Assembly (NCBI GenBank): GCA_000686145.1 | Contig: JMMB01000007.1 | Location: 2,976,001-3,040,000 of the forward strand | Reading direction: 5' to 3' | Source of the DNA: Peptostreptococcaceae bacterium VA2 | GTDB taxonomy: Bacteria; Bacillota; Clostridia; Peptostreptococcales; Peptostreptococcaceae | DNA length: 64,000 nucleotides | Shown: one piece after another, positions 28,225 to 37,585 of the stretch | How the letters are laid out: each line of letters starts with the position of its first letter | Numbering within the stretch: position 1 is the first letter of the stretch | The notes under the pieces: model-generated | What the model was told of the DNA's origin: nothing | Databases searched by the model: none | Seen by the model: the letters and a program-made list of their open reading frames with translations, nothing else | Position numbers and translations under genes: made by a program

Positions 28225-28950
28225 TTAAAATCCAATTCTTTTAAGTGATGTTTTTATTTCTTCTGTATATATTCCACCATGATAGCATACTAGCTTATCT
28301 ATATTATAATTTAATAGTTTATGTATAGATTCTCTAGCTTTTTTCATATCTAGTGTATAATGTGGATTTGCAATAGACAATTTATTGTCCTCAATTACTA
28401 AAGCATCTCCCGATATTAAAATTTTACTTTCCTTAACATAAATTGATATATGCCCTGGCATATGACCTGGTGTTTCAATTATTTCTATCCCTCCACACCA
28501 GTCAAATTTATCTCCATCGTTTAACAAGATATCTACTTCAATATTTTCTACTGATTTAAGTGTTTTTTGAAAATTCATTGAACTTTCTCTTTGTTCTTCT
28601 GCCAATTTATCATCTATTGATTCAGCTTGCTGTAGTCTTAAAGATTTTTCTTTTCCACTAATATATTTTTCATCTATTATTGATGATAATATTTTTATAT
28701 TAGGGTACTTTCGTTTAAAATCAGCTGCTGAACCCATATGATCAAAATCGTGATGAGTTATAATTAACTTTGTTAGCTTACTTAAATCTATCCCATTTTT
28801 TATTGCACTTTCTTCTATCAATGTTAAAAAGTTCGGATAACCACAGTCAATTAAAATCATATCATTGTCGTCCCTTAATATAACCGGATATATTACATCT
28901 ATAATTCCATTAAATTCAAATTCTACTTTTAATACGTTTAATTTATTCAT
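28225..28950 (-). CDS. Metallo-beta-lactamase-fold hydrolase
   Basis: 241 residues behind GGAGGTAGCACA. Zinc ligands are visible in TKLIITHHDFDHMGSAADFK (HxHxDH variant HHDFDH), GHMPGHISIYVK (His) and SGDALV (Asp), with a final His in CYHGGIY. The spacing is that of the glyoxalase II/quorum-quenching lactonase group. This superfamily includes lactonases, glyoxalase II and many others, so the substrate stays open. It has its own ribosome site and a 225-bp gap to repeat R13. Confidence 0.85.
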   Translation of the reverse strand: MNKLNVLKVEFEFNGIIDVIYPVILRDDNDMILIDCGYPNFLTLIEESAIKNGIDLSKLTKLIITHHDFDHMGSAADFKRKYPNIKILSSIIDEKYISGKEKSLRLQQAESIDDKLAEEQRESSMNFQKTLKSVENIEVDILLNDGDKFDWCGGIEIIETPGHMPGHISIYVKESKILISGDALVIEDNKLSIANPHYTLDMKKARESIHKLLNYNIDKLVCYHGGIYTEEIKTSLKRIGF

Positions 28951-29065
28951 TGTGCTACCTCCATTATAAATAATCTCCTAATTCAGATTAAATTATATCA
29001 CTAAATTAATCTAGGTAATAAGTTAATAAATAAGTCTGTATTAAACTTAATTGTAAAAAATATTC

Positions 29066-29172
29066 TTATACAATCTCTTTTTTTCGTCTAATTATTCTTC
29101 TAATACTACTTTTAGTAAGATAATATTGACTAACCAGTTCTTTAACTGCTATTCCTTTATTAAATATATTAT
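29066..29172 (-). pseudogene. Remnant of a CD3324-like HTH protein
   Basis: The frame reads IFNKGIAVKELVSQYYLTKS and SIRRIIRRKKEIV then stop. It matches my memory of the C-terminal helix-turn-helix of the CD3324 family of clostridial regulators. The N-terminus is missing and the fragment runs into the hairpin of repeat R13. Confidence 0.55.
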
Positions 29173-29173
29173 C

Positions 29174-29255
29174 ATAAAAAAACACATTGATAAAATTGTC
29201 AATGTGTTTTCGTAGATTTCAATGGTGGAGACGAATCGCAGGAATAAAACCCACG
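29174..29255 (-). repeat. ssrA-end repeat R13
   Basis: Hairpin AACACATTGAT/GTCAATGTGTT, then CGTAGATTTCAATGGTGGAG and an arm ending AACCCACG. Two mismatches from consensus. The ABC gene stop is 8 bp away. Confidence 0.92.
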
Positions 29256-29262
29256 ATTTACT

Positions 29263-29940
29263 TTATAAAAACGTCAAATCAACTATCTTTCCATCAGCTA
29301 TAGTTATAATTCTATCAGCCGTTTTTGCAATTTCATCATTATGAGTTATCATAACCAAAGTATTACCAAATTTTTTAACACTCTCTTTAAGAAGATTAAT
29401 AACTTCATCAGTTGTCTTACTATCTAGATTTCCTGTAGGCTCATCCGCAAATATTATCTCTGGCTCATTTGCAAGGGCACGAGCTATCGCTACCCTTTGC
29501 TGCTGACCACCACTTAATTGATTTGGAAATTTATTAATCTTGTCTCTAAGTCCTAAGATATCAATTATACTATCAATATATTTTTTATCTACTTTTTTAT
29601 TATCTATATCTACTGGAAGTACTATGTTATCGTACACACTTATAACTGGTATTAAATTGAAACTTTGAAATATAAACCCAAATTTTCTACTCCTAAGCTT
29701 CGATAATTTATCCTCTGATAACTTAGATATATCATCTCCATCTAGTATAACTTCTCCACTTGTTATACTATCAAGACCAGCTATACAATGAAGTAGAGTA
29801 CTTTTACCACTTCCACTAGGGCCTATTATTGCTGTGAATTTTCCTTTTTCAATAGATAAGTTAATATTTTTTAATGCTTCTACTTTATTTTCACCTTTTC
29901 CATAAGTCTTACTTAAATTTATTGTGTCTAATATGTTCAT
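29263..29940 (-). CDS. ABC transporter ATPase (MacB/LolD type)
   Basis: 225 residues from the ATG at 29940 (behind AAAGGTGGTGTTGAG). Walker A IIGPSGSGKSTLLHCIAG, signature LSGGQQQRVAIARAL, Walker B IIFADEPTGNLDS and the switch His in MITHNDE are all intact. It pairs with the FtsX-type permease 13 bp upstream on the same strand. These pairs export or sense peptides and antibiotics rather than importing nutrients. A two-component system of the AgrC/LytTR type lies upstream and probably controls the pair. Confidence 0.92.
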   Translation of the reverse strand: MNILDTINLSKTYGKGENKVEALKNINLSIEKGKFTAIIGPSGSGKSTLLHCIAGLDSITSGEVILDGDDISKLSEDKLSKLRSRKFGFIFQSFNLIPVISVYDNIVLPVDIDNKKVDKKYIDSIIDILGLRDKINKFPNQLSGGQQQRVAIARALANEPEIIFADEPTGNLDSKTTDEVINLLKESVKKFGNTLVMITHNDEIAKTADRIITIADGKIVDLTFL

Positions 29941-29953
29941 CTCAACACCACCT

Positions 29954-32500
29954 TTACTCTTCATTTTTAAGCCCTTCTACTATACTTAATTTTGAAATTC
30001 TATTTTTTGCTAAATATCCAGCAATTAGGCATATAAGTATTGCCGATACCCCAAACTGAAGTATTTCTACTACAGGCACCTTAAATTCATATGCTTGTTT
30101 AATTCCCAATCCTTGAGAAAAAATTTCATTTGCTCTTTGCATATTTTTATAAACATCATAACTAGAAAATACTCCAGCTATTATTGAACTTAAAACGCCA
30201 TATATAATGCTTTCTTTTAGTATCAATTTCTTAATATTTTTTATACTCATTCCAATAGCTCTTAGTGTTGAAATTTCCTTAACTCTAATCATTATATTTG
30301 TTATAACTATACAAGCTATATTTATAGATGATATAACCATTGTAAGTACTACACTCACTAATACCTCTTTTTTAAGTTTTACATTTCCTTCAGTAGACAA
30401 CTTTCTATTCTCATATTTACTTTCCATTTCTTTAAAGTCATCTTCATTTATTATTTCTTTTACCTTTGAAACTACTACTTCTTCTTTATCCTTTTGTAAT
30501 TTTATAAATATATTATTAAAGCCTTTTTTTCCTGTTAAATTTTCAAAACTATTTTTATCTAATATCACTTGGAAATGTGAGTCCATTCCACCTTCAGCAT
30601 TTAAAACATAGTCAGTATTTAATAGTCCTGCAACTTTAATTTTTTGATTAACATATTTTACTTCTTTATCATTAGTTACTGGAATCTTAACTTCAATAAT
30701 ATCTCCTACTTTTAAATCTTTTAATGTAGTTGCATTACTTGATACTTCTGAACCTGAATAAAAATGGTTAGATACTATTGCACTTATTGTGTCGCCTTCT
30801 TCTTTTAGGTTATCTATGTTTTTTCCATCTTCTAGATATTTTTCTAGTTCTTTAAGAGTACTTTTATCGTATCCTTTTATAGATGTTCCTATTTCTAAAT
30901 TTGATTTATCACTATCTAGAGGAATAGATTGTTTATAAAAGTCGCTTATATTTTCTTTGTTTGAGTTTAAGTATCCTGTAACATTCGTACTCTTAGTTAA
31001 TTTACTAACTCCATCTATCTTAGATATCTTACTTACTTCATCGTCTGTGTATTCATTAAAATATTCACTTGAGTTATTGGAATTATTACTAAGTATTATG
31101 TCACTTTCTCCCATCTCCATAATAAGTGGGCTAAGACTGTCCACTTTCTCATCATATTGATTAAATCCAACCATATTAGTTATAAACAAAAAACCTACCA
31201 TACTTATTGAAAGTATTGATAAAATTGTTCTTGTTTTGTATCTCCATATATTTTTGTATGCCATATATCCTGTAATCCCAAATACTTTCCTTATCAACTT
31301 ATGATAAAATCTATCTTTTTTTATTGATTTTGAACTATTAGTATTTCTAATGGCTTCTATTGGAGATATCTTTCCACACTTATAAATAGTAAAAATACTA
31401 GCTATAGCTACTGAAACTACTGCCATACTCATAGGCTCTATTATACTTTCTTTACTTATATAAACACTTATATGTTCATTATATATACTTCTAAGACCTA
31501 TATATGATGCTAGTGTTCCCAGTAAAAACCCTACTGCTAGTCCAATAAGTAACACTATAAAACTTTGGATACATACCATGTACCTTACATTTTTCTTAGT
31601 CATACCTATTGCTCTTACCGTTCCTATTTGTTTTGTCATATCTATTAATATAATATTAAATATGTTATATATAACTAGTGTAGCTGCAACCATAGGAATC
31701 AACTTATTATTAAGCTTAATATTTTCACCTTTAGACATATCATAATTTTGTATAGCTTCATTTAGTTGCACATTTATCATAAATTTATTAGCATCTAATT
31801 TATATTTGGCTATTGCTTTATCTGCCATAGCCATACTAGTCGTAAACTTAAGTACACCTGAATGACTTATTAATTCTTTAGGTAAAATACTTTGATTTTC
31901 TGTGTATTTAGTAAATGCTTTGACTTTATAGTATAAATTTTCCTCATAAAATGCATCTGGCTTTTTTACTATTCCAACTAACTTAAATGACTTCCCTTTG
32001 CTATAGATCTGATTTTGATTATTTTCATCCGTATAATTTTTAATAATATTAAAATCAATACTTTGGCCTAGCTTATCGCTTAAGCCCATCTCTTTAAGAG
32101 CTTTTTCTTCTAAAACTATTTCATTTTCATTTTTAGGTTCATTACCTTTTATAAAATTATAACCATAAGAATCTATAAAACCTTTACTATAAGAGTCTAA
32201 ACTTATAGATACTCCTTTATTACTTACCGCATTACCTAGGTTTATAACATCATCGATAACTTTTATAGTCTTATCATTTTTTAATTGATCTACAATTTCT
32301 AAGTTAAGATCACTGTATTCTACATGATAATCACTAAAGTTTTTATACGCTTCTTTTATATCATGTTTATTCTTAGACTCTGGCACTACATTAAGTGTAA
32401 ATACTAACATAACAGCTAATGCAATACTAATTATTAATGATAAAGTTCTTCCCTTTTGTTTTTTTAAGTATGCTATAGCTAATTTAAAACTAGTTTTCAT
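29954..32500 (-). CDS. ABC transporter permease with FtsX domains
   Basis: 848 residues, about 8-10 membrane segments. The N-terminal helix (IAYLKKQKGRTLSLIISIAL) and a large extracellular domain (about 40-250) are followed by the first FtsX domain (about 265-390), a second extracellular domain (about 460-690) and a second FtsX domain (about 720-848). Both contain the phrase xTLRAIGMxxKNIxxL. The duplicated layout is typical of permeases that act with MacB-like ATPases on lipoproteins or antimicrobial peptides. It follows the sensor kinase gene behind an intergenic terminator. Confidence 0.9.
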   Translation of the reverse strand: MKTSFKLAIAYLKKQKGRTLSLIISIALAVMLVFTLNVVPESKNKHDIKEAYKNFSDYHVEYSDLNLEIVDQLKNDKTIKVIDDVINLGNAVSNKGVSISLDSYSKGFIDSYGYNFIKGNEPKNENEIVLEEKALKEMGLSDKLGQSIDFNIIKNYTDENNQNQIYSKGKSFKLVGIVKKPDAFYEENLYYKVKAFTKYTENQSILPKELISHSGVLKFTTSMAMADKAIAKYKLDANKFMINVQLNEAIQNYDMSKGENIKLNNKLIPMVAATLVIYNIFNIILIDMTKQIGTVRAIGMTKKNVRYMVCIQSFIVLLIGLAVGFLLGTLASYIGLRSIYNEHISVYISKESIIEPMSMAVVSVAIASIFTIYKCGKISPIEAIRNTNSSKSIKKDRFYHKLIRKVFGITGYMAYKNIWRYKTRTILSILSISMVGFLFITNMVGFNQYDEKVDSLSPLIMEMGESDIILSNNSNNSSEYFNEYTDDEVSKISKIDGVSKLTKSTNVTGYLNSNKENISDFYKQSIPLDSDKSNLEIGTSIKGYDKSTLKELEKYLEDGKNIDNLKEEGDTISAIVSNHFYSGSEVSSNATTLKDLKVGDIIEVKIPVTNDKEVKYVNQKIKVAGLLNTDYVLNAEGGMDSHFQVILDKNSFENLTGKKGFNNIFIKLQKDKEEVVVSKVKEIINEDDFKEMESKYENRKLSTEGNVKLKKEVLVSVVLTMVISSINIACIVITNIMIRVKEISTLRAIGMSIKNIKKLILKESIIYGVLSSIIAGVFSSYDVYKNMQRANEIFSQGLGIKQAYEFKVPVVEILQFGVSAILICLIAGYLAKNRISKLSIVEGLKNEE

Positions 32501-32522
32501 AATATCATCCCCTCAATAAAAA

Positions 32523-32554
32523 AATGTTACCTTCTTTGTACAGAAGATAACATT
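32523..32554 (-). terminator. Terminator/attenuator between kinase and ABC genes
   Basis: AATGTTACCTTCT and AGAAGATAACATT form a strong stem followed on the minus strand by seven T, 23 bp before the permease ATG. It would limit read-through from the two-component genes into the transporter genes. Confidence 0.8.
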
Positions 32555-32615
32555 CTTAGTATTTAAGTTCAATATAAGTCCGACAAGTGGTATTTTTTTA
32601 CCGACAACTAGCATG

Positions 32616-33977
32616 TTAAACGAATATTTCTATTAAATTTTCCTCAACTGGTATATGAATAGTAATTATAAATTTATACTCACTGTCCTTAATTTTTAAT
32701 TCTCCATTATATTTTTTTATTGAAGATTTTATACTATCAAGACCGATTCCATGAAGGAATTTATCTTTTTTCGAAGTAAAAATCTTATTATTTTTAATTA
32801 TTACTTTATTTATCTTGCTGTTTTCACATCTGACTACATAATACCCTTTTATAAAAGTACTTTTTATAGTTATATATTTTTCTATATTATTATCATCAAT
32901 TTTGTTGCATGCTTCTATTGCATTATCTACTAAATTTGAAAATATGCTACTTATATCAATCATCTCTATAAAATTATATTTACTAAAATCTATACCTACA
33001 TTAAAATCTATATTATTTTCCATGCAGGCTTTGCTTTTTTCATGAAAGATAATATCTAGTAGTACATTTCCTGTATTATAAATATTTTTAGTACTTTTTA
33101 CTTCATCTTCTATGTTGTTAATGTATTTATTTACATCTTCACTATTATCTTTAAGTCTTTTTATATTTTCCATGTGATTGTTCATATCGTGATATACTTT
33201 TTTCATTTTCTCTTGTGATTCTTTTGCCATTAAATAATATTTATATTGCATATCTAACTTTTCATCTACAAATTGCATTTTAACTTTTTCTTTTTCTGAT
33301 TTTATAGAGTTTATAAATATAGATATTAATATTATATTTATTATAAATAGAATATATGGGAATGTATATTTCATAAAAAGTGAAAACATCATCGTATCCA
33401 TATTATAAGTATATTCAATATTATTTTTTGCTACTATTGTATACAAATCCTCTATTTTTTCAGTTGATATATTTAAAAATAAAACTATAACTACATTAAC
33501 TGCTATTGTTAAAATTATATATATATAATACTTATTATTATTATAAATTTTCTGTAGTCTATTAAAAAAATAAATACATGTAAAAATAATAATAAAATTT
33601 ATTACAATATTCAATTCAAGCATATATTCACCTACATATGTAGATGAAAATTGTAAAATCCAATGGATACTACACTCTATCAAAATATACAATAAACTAT
33701 ATATAACAGAATTAATAATAGATTTTCTTATGTCAATTTGATAAGTAATTTTACAAATTAAAGATAAAATTAAAATTATTATTATTAAAATCTGTAATGA
33801 CACAATTCCAAAAGGCATCCTAATTATAATTAAGGGTATGGATAGTATTAAGATTAATATAAATTGAATGTTAATTTTAAATTTATAAACATAACCTCTT
33901 TTATTCATTAACATAAAAAATAAAACTATAAATATTACCATATTTACAATAGCTAAACTATACACACTATCTAACAT
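32616..33977 (-). CDS. Sensor histidine kinase of the AgrC/GHKL type
   Basis: 453 residues. The first 230 contain six or seven membrane helices. The phospho-acceptor region is KKVYHDMNNHMENIKRL, and the ATP-binding GHKL domain has NLVDNAIEACNKIDDNN (N box) and HGIGLDSIKSS (G box). This form is known for peptide-pheromone receptors such as AgrC and for VirS. It overlaps the response regulator by a few bases. No AgrD-like peptide gene is visible nearby, so the signal is unknown; it may sense the substrate of the ABC transporter. Confidence 0.88.
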   Translation of the reverse strand: MLDSVYSLAIVNMVIFIVLFFMLMNKRGYVYKFKINIQFILILILSIPLIIIRMPFGIVSLQILIIIILILSLICKITYQIDIRKSIINSVIYSLLYILIECSIHWILQFSSTYVGEYMLELNIVINFIIIFTCIYFFNRLQKIYNNNKYYIYIILTIAVNVVIVLFLNISTEKIEDLYTIVAKNNIEYTYNMDTMMFSLFMKYTFPYILFIINIILISIFINSIKSEKEKVKMQFVDEKLDMQYKYYLMAKESQEKMKKVYHDMNNHMENIKRLKDNSEDVNKYINNIEDEVKSTKNIYNTGNVLLDIIFHEKSKACMENNIDFNVGIDFSKYNFIEMIDISSIFSNLVDNAIEACNKIDDNNIEKYITIKSTFIKGYYVVRCENSKINKVIIKNNKIFTSKKDKFLHGIGLDSIKSSIKKYNGELKIKDSEYKFIITIHIPVEENLIEIFV

Positions 33978-34681
33978 AATTGCTCCTCTATTAAATCAAA
34001 AAATTTATCTTTTACATCTTTAAACCTATATCTGCTTATAGGTACTTCTTCTTTACTTTCAAGTATTGCAACACATTGTTTTATACTCTCTACATGTTCT
34101 AAATTTATTAAATAGCTTTTATGACATCTACAAAATCTACTACAGTTTATCTCCTTTTCAATATTACTCATAGTCCCTTTTATTTTATAAATCTGGCTTA
34201 AAGTATGCATCGTTATATTTTCTTTTTGTACTTCTATGTAAGTTATTTCATTTATATCTATCTTAATTCTACTGCCTTGTTCTTTTACAATAATATACTT
34301 ATTTTTTATATCTACTTCTTTTATACAATTTATAATATACTCTTTTAGATCATCATATTTTACTGGTTTTATTAAATATCTGTAAACTCTTACCTCATAA
34401 CCTTCTAATGCATACTCTATCAAAGATGTAATAAAAATAATTTCTACTTCGTTATCTAAAAACCTAATCTTTCTAGCAGTATCCATTCCATTAATTTCAT
34501 TTAATTGTATATCTAGAAAAACTATATCAATATCTTTAGAATAATTTTCAAGTAGTTCTTCTCCTGAATTAAATGCATCTAGACTATATTTTATAGACAG
34601 CCCTTTAAATATTTTCTCAATATGAGCTTTTAATAACTCTTGTTGATCTTTTTCATCTTCACAAATTGCTATTTTTATCAT
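33971..34681 (-). CDS. LytTR-family response regulator
   Basis: 236 residues from the ATG at 34681 (behind GGGGGAGGGG). The receiver domain has the acidic pocket ICEDEKDQ and phospho-Asp in IVFLDIQLNEINGMD. The C-terminal LytTR domain has INEITYIEVQKENITMHTL and CHKSYLINLEHVESI, which binds DNA as in AgrA and VirR. It is followed by the kinase with overlap, so the pair is translated together. The nearby ABC operon is the likely target. Confidence 0.92.
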   Translation of the reverse strand: MIKIAICEDEKDQQELLKAHIEKIFKGLSIKYSLDAFNSGEELLENYSKDIDIVFLDIQLNEINGMDTARKIRFLDNEVEIIFITSLIEYALEGYEVRVYRYLIKPVKYDDLKEYIINCIKEVDIKNKYIIVKEQGSRIKIDINEITYIEVQKENITMHTLSQIYKIKGTMSNIEKEINCSRFCRCHKSYLINLEHVESIKQCVAILESKEEVPISRYRFKDVKDKFFDLIEEQLC

Positions 34682-34747
34682 CAATTCCCCTCCCCCTTAT
34701 GTAGTTTTTTATTTTTTAGCATTTTATCTTACAAATAATATTCTCTA

Positions 34748-35158
34748 TTAAATTATTATACCTTCGAAATGATCTACTTCATGCTGGATAATCTGTGCAG
34801 TAAATCCCGTAAATATTTGTTTATGCTTCTTGAAGTTTTTATCTAGATATTCTACCTCTATTGTTTCATATCTTGTTGTTTTTCTAGAACCAATTAAAGA
34901 TAGACAGCTTTCTTTAGCCTCATAAGGATTCTCTTTTTTTAGTATAACTGGGTTTACCATAGGAACTATCATGTTACCTACACTAAATACCAATATACGT
35001 TTTTTTACTCCTATCATATTAGCTGCCATGCCTACGCAATAATCTAAATTTACTTTTAACGTATCGATTAAATCATTAATAACTTCTACATCCTCTTTTG
35101 TTGCTGGTCCTGATTTTTGTTCTAAAAATAATACATCCTTTACAACTGTTCTTATCAT
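34748..35158 (-). CDS. Peptide deformylase-like protein
   Basis: 136 residues, shorter than the usual 150-170. Motif 1 is LDYCVGMAANMIG (normally GxGLAAxQ, here the Gln is replaced), motif 2 is KESCLSLIG with the metal Cys, and motif 3 is IIQHEVDHFEGI with HExxH. So the metal site is intact while the first motif is changed. Deformylases remove the formyl group of new proteins. A divergent extra copy next to an envelope-stress-like transporter could be a resistance variant or a protein with another substrate; both are guesses. Confidence 0.8.
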   Translation of the reverse strand: MIRTVVKDVLFLEQKSGPATKEDVEVINDLIDTLKVNLDYCVGMAANMIGVKKRILVFSVGNMIVPMVNPVILKKENPYEAKESCLSLIGSRKTTRYETIEVEYLDKNFKKHKQIFTGFTAQIIQHEVDHFEGIII

Positions 35159-35239
35159 TTTTCTTCCAACCTTTCTAATTTCTTTGTCTGAGTTAATGTC
35201 AGTTTATCTATCCAAGTAAAGTGGTGGTTATTTTAAATT

Positions 35240-35500
35240 CTATCAAAGTATTATTATTAAGTACAGTAAGTACATCATAGATAACATTAACTATAATAAT
35301 ATAAACCTACATCAATAACATAATATTTTATTTAATCTAATGTAACTACTGTACAAAGTATTTAAAACTATTGATTTATCTATATCTTAATATGGTACAT
35401 CAAGTTTTAATTTACCGTACTTTTGGTGTATTTTTTCTGTACTCTCACAATATTTTTTATATAAACTTTTATTTCAATATATAAAAGTACAATCTTTAAT
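35240..35500. repeat. GTAC-rich short repeats beside VapE remnant 2
   Basis: AAGTACAGTAAGTACATC, CTGTACAAAGTA, ATGGTACATCAAG, ACCGTACTTTTGGTGTA and AATGTACCTAAAA recur within 260 bp, again directly behind a VapE-like frame, as at 25827-25990. Confidence 0.45.
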
Positions 35501-35504
35501 GTAC

Positions 35505-35690
35505 CTAAAACCCGCTAAGTGACATTACATATTTATATGGTGGTGTATTATATCCTCTTTTATTTCCAACCTTTCTATAGTTAGCACCATAACTTTCTAA
35601 AGTGGCCCTAAAACCTTTGCTAGATTTTAAACGTAATCTATTTGCTATTTCAGTAGAAGACTTCCAATTCCACTTATCTTTATCTATTAA
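35505..35690 (-). pseudogene. VapE-like C-terminal remnant 2
   Basis: About 60 codons: LIDKDKWNWKSSTEIANRLR, LKSSKGFRATLESYGANYRK, VGNKRGYNTPPYKYVM and a stop. They align clearly with the end of remnant 1 at 25993 (KSSKGLRANLENYGAIYKKV), so two related elements, or one duplicated, once resided in the array. Confidence 0.65.
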
Positions 35691-35760
35691 ACACTAGTTC
35701 TTTCCAAATGTTTATTATATTGTATGTACATACTTCATAAGTATCTAAAGGGGTGTTTTT

Positions 35761-36402
35761 TTGAGTGTCGATATAATCTTACAAGGATTAAGTGGATTAT
35801 TCTGGATTATAACTTACATATTAATAATTAATAAAAGTGTTAAAGACAAGACCTATGGTATGCCATTTCTTGCAATGTGCCTTAATCTCTCATGGGAGTT
35901 CGTGTTTGCCTTTATCTATAAGACTGATATATTTCATCAGATAGTATGCTTAATATGGTATGTTCTTGACTTGATAATAGCTTGTACATTTTTCAAATAC
36001 GGATATAAGGATTTTAATAAGAAATATTCTTTAAATAAAATATCATTCTTAGTATTGATTGTTTTTACTTTAATATCTTCTTCTATTTTTATGATTTTAG
36101 CACCATTAGATTTTGGTATTTTATTTGATGGTGATATTCTTCAAGCAGCAGGCTTTATAGCTTATTTTCAAAATCTATTAATGTCTATATTATTTGTTTT
36201 AATGTTTTTAGAAAAAAGAAACTTAAAAGGTCAGTCTATATTTATAGCAATATTTAAATGGCTAGGAACTTTGTCTGTAAGTATTATGAATCTTAGTGGT
36301 ATGGTTTCATCAAATCCGACTGAGTTATTTATTATATTTTTAATTCAAGTTTTTGATATTCTGTATATCTATTTGTTACTTAAGTTTTGTAGAAATAAGT
36401 AA
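35761..36402 (+). CDS. Seven-helix membrane protein of unknown function
   Basis: 213 residues from a TTG at 35761 behind AAAGGGGTG. About seven hydrophobic helices; an early motif LNLSWEFVFAFIYKTD and two Trp-rich loops recall the integral-membrane Pyr4-like terpene cyclase family (WE...Y/F pattern), but I recall this only loosely and would not name it so. It is one of few genes on the plus strand and lies 98 bp before repeat R14, converging on the alpha/beta hydrolase gene beyond it. Confidence 0.7.
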   Translation: MSVDIILQGLSGLFWIITYILIINKSVKDKTYGMPFLAMCLNLSWEFVFAFIYKTDIFHQIVCLIWYVLDLIIACTFFKYGYKDFNKKYSLNKISFLVLIVFTLISSSIFMILAPLDFGILFDGDILQAAGFIAYFQNLLMSILFVLMFLEKRNLKGQSIFIAIFKWLGTLSVSIMNLSGMVSSNPTELFIIFLIQVFDILYIYLLLKFCRNK

Positions 36403-36499
36403 TACTAAAATATCAATGAGCACATTTAGGCTTATCCTTTTTACACTTTAATTTATCTAATTTTATAATATCATTTTGTTGTTTATACTATTATTCAAA

Positions 36500-36581
36500 A
36501 TAAAAAACGTATTGATTACTAAATCAATACGTTTTTCATTAATTTCAATGGTGGAGACGAATCGCAGGAATAATACCCACG
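36500..36581 (-). repeat. ssrA-end repeat R14
   Basis: Hairpin AAAAACGTATTGAT/ATCAATACGTTTTT, then CATTAATTTCAATGGTGGAG and an arm ending ATACCCACG. Three mismatches from consensus. Confidence 0.92.
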
Positions 36582-36648
36582 ATTTACCATCCTATACAAT
36601 AGAGATTCATCCATTAAATACTCTAGTAAAATTCAGAGCCTAATAAAA

Positions 36649-36697
36649 CAGGTCGAATAACAAAGTCTACTTAAATATCTACTTTGTCAACGACCTG
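36649..36697 (-). terminator. Terminator behind the alpha/beta hydrolase gene
   Basis: Long imperfect hairpin: CAGGTCGTTGACAAAGTAGA pairs with TCTACTTTGT...CGACCTG, followed by TTTTATT on the minus strand, about 57 bp after the stop. Confidence 0.7.
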
Positions 36698-36753
36698 AAG
36701 TATCAAATATTATTTAATATTCTAATAATAAATATAAAACTTTTTATATCCTA

Positions 36754-37530
36754 TTATAATTTTTCAGTAAAAAATGCTACTGTTTCATTAACAATCTTAT
36801 TTACATAAGCCATGTTTTGGTTTTCAAAGAAACTGTAACCATGATCAGCTCCTTCTAATGTAAACAATTTAGAACCAAGTTTAGATGCTATAACTTCACA
36901 TGCTTCAGGAGTAACTAAAATATCTTCAGTTCCTGAGAATATAATCGAATCAATTTTTTTTGTAACATTTTTTAAAATTGCATTTGTTTCCGGTCCTTCT
37001 AATAAAAATTGTTCTCCTAATTGGAATTTGTTTCCGTAAAATTCAATTACTGGAGTATCACCCTCATATTCAAATCCAGGTATTGCTGAGAAATCCATGT
37101 TATCTTGAGTACCTGGTGCAATTAATGCCATTGCTTTATATGGATTAGTATCTTCATTTGTAACTAATACAGCTATTCTTCCACCCATACTATATCCTAA
37201 AATTCCCAAGTTATCTTTATCAATAGATTCTGTTTCCATGATATAGCTTAGTACAGCATTTGAATCAGAAATGTTATTTTTTAAGTTGAATTCCGTAAAT
37301 GGAACGCTAGATTCCCCGCATCCAGAGAAGTCAAAGCGCACAGTAGCAATACCATTTTTTGCTAATGCTTCAGAAATACTAACAAATCCAATTCCCTCGT
37401 GTTTACTTCCAGCAAATCCATGATTCATAACTACCAGTGGGTTATTTTCTTTACCTTTAGGTAATGTAACAATACCATTAATTTCTCTGCCTTCATTCTC
37501 AAATTTAAATGATCTAACTTCAAACTCCAT
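36754..37530 (-). CDS. Alpha/beta hydrolase (esterase / dienelactone-hydrolase-like)
   Basis: 258 residues. Oxyanion turn VVMNHGFAGSKHEG, nucleophile elbow LGILGYSMGGRIA (Ser), acid in FSGTEDILVTPEA (Asp) and the catalytic His in GADHGYSFF. It resembles cinnamoyl or acyl esterases. It follows an MFS gene on the same strand by 55 bp and behind a GntR regulator, suggesting that the transporter imports or exports an ester that this enzyme cuts, or that it detoxifies one. AGGAGGTTTAAA precedes the ATG. Confidence 0.88.
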   Translation of the reverse strand: MEFEVRSFKFENEGREINGIVTLPKGKENNPLVVMNHGFAGSKHEGIGFVSISEALAKNGIATVRFDFSGCGESSVPFTEFNLKNNISDSNAVLSYIMETESIDKDNLGILGYSMGGRIAVLVTNEDTNPYKAMALIAPGTQDNMDFSAIPGFEYEGDTPVIEFYGNKFQLGEQFLLEGPETNAILKNVTKKIDSIIFSGTEDILVTPEACEVIASKLGSKLFTLEGADHGYSFFENQNMAYVNKIVNETVAFFTEKL

Positions 37531-37585
37531 TTTAAACCTCCTAATTACTTTAATATTATTATTTCTATATTAAATATAGTTTTAA

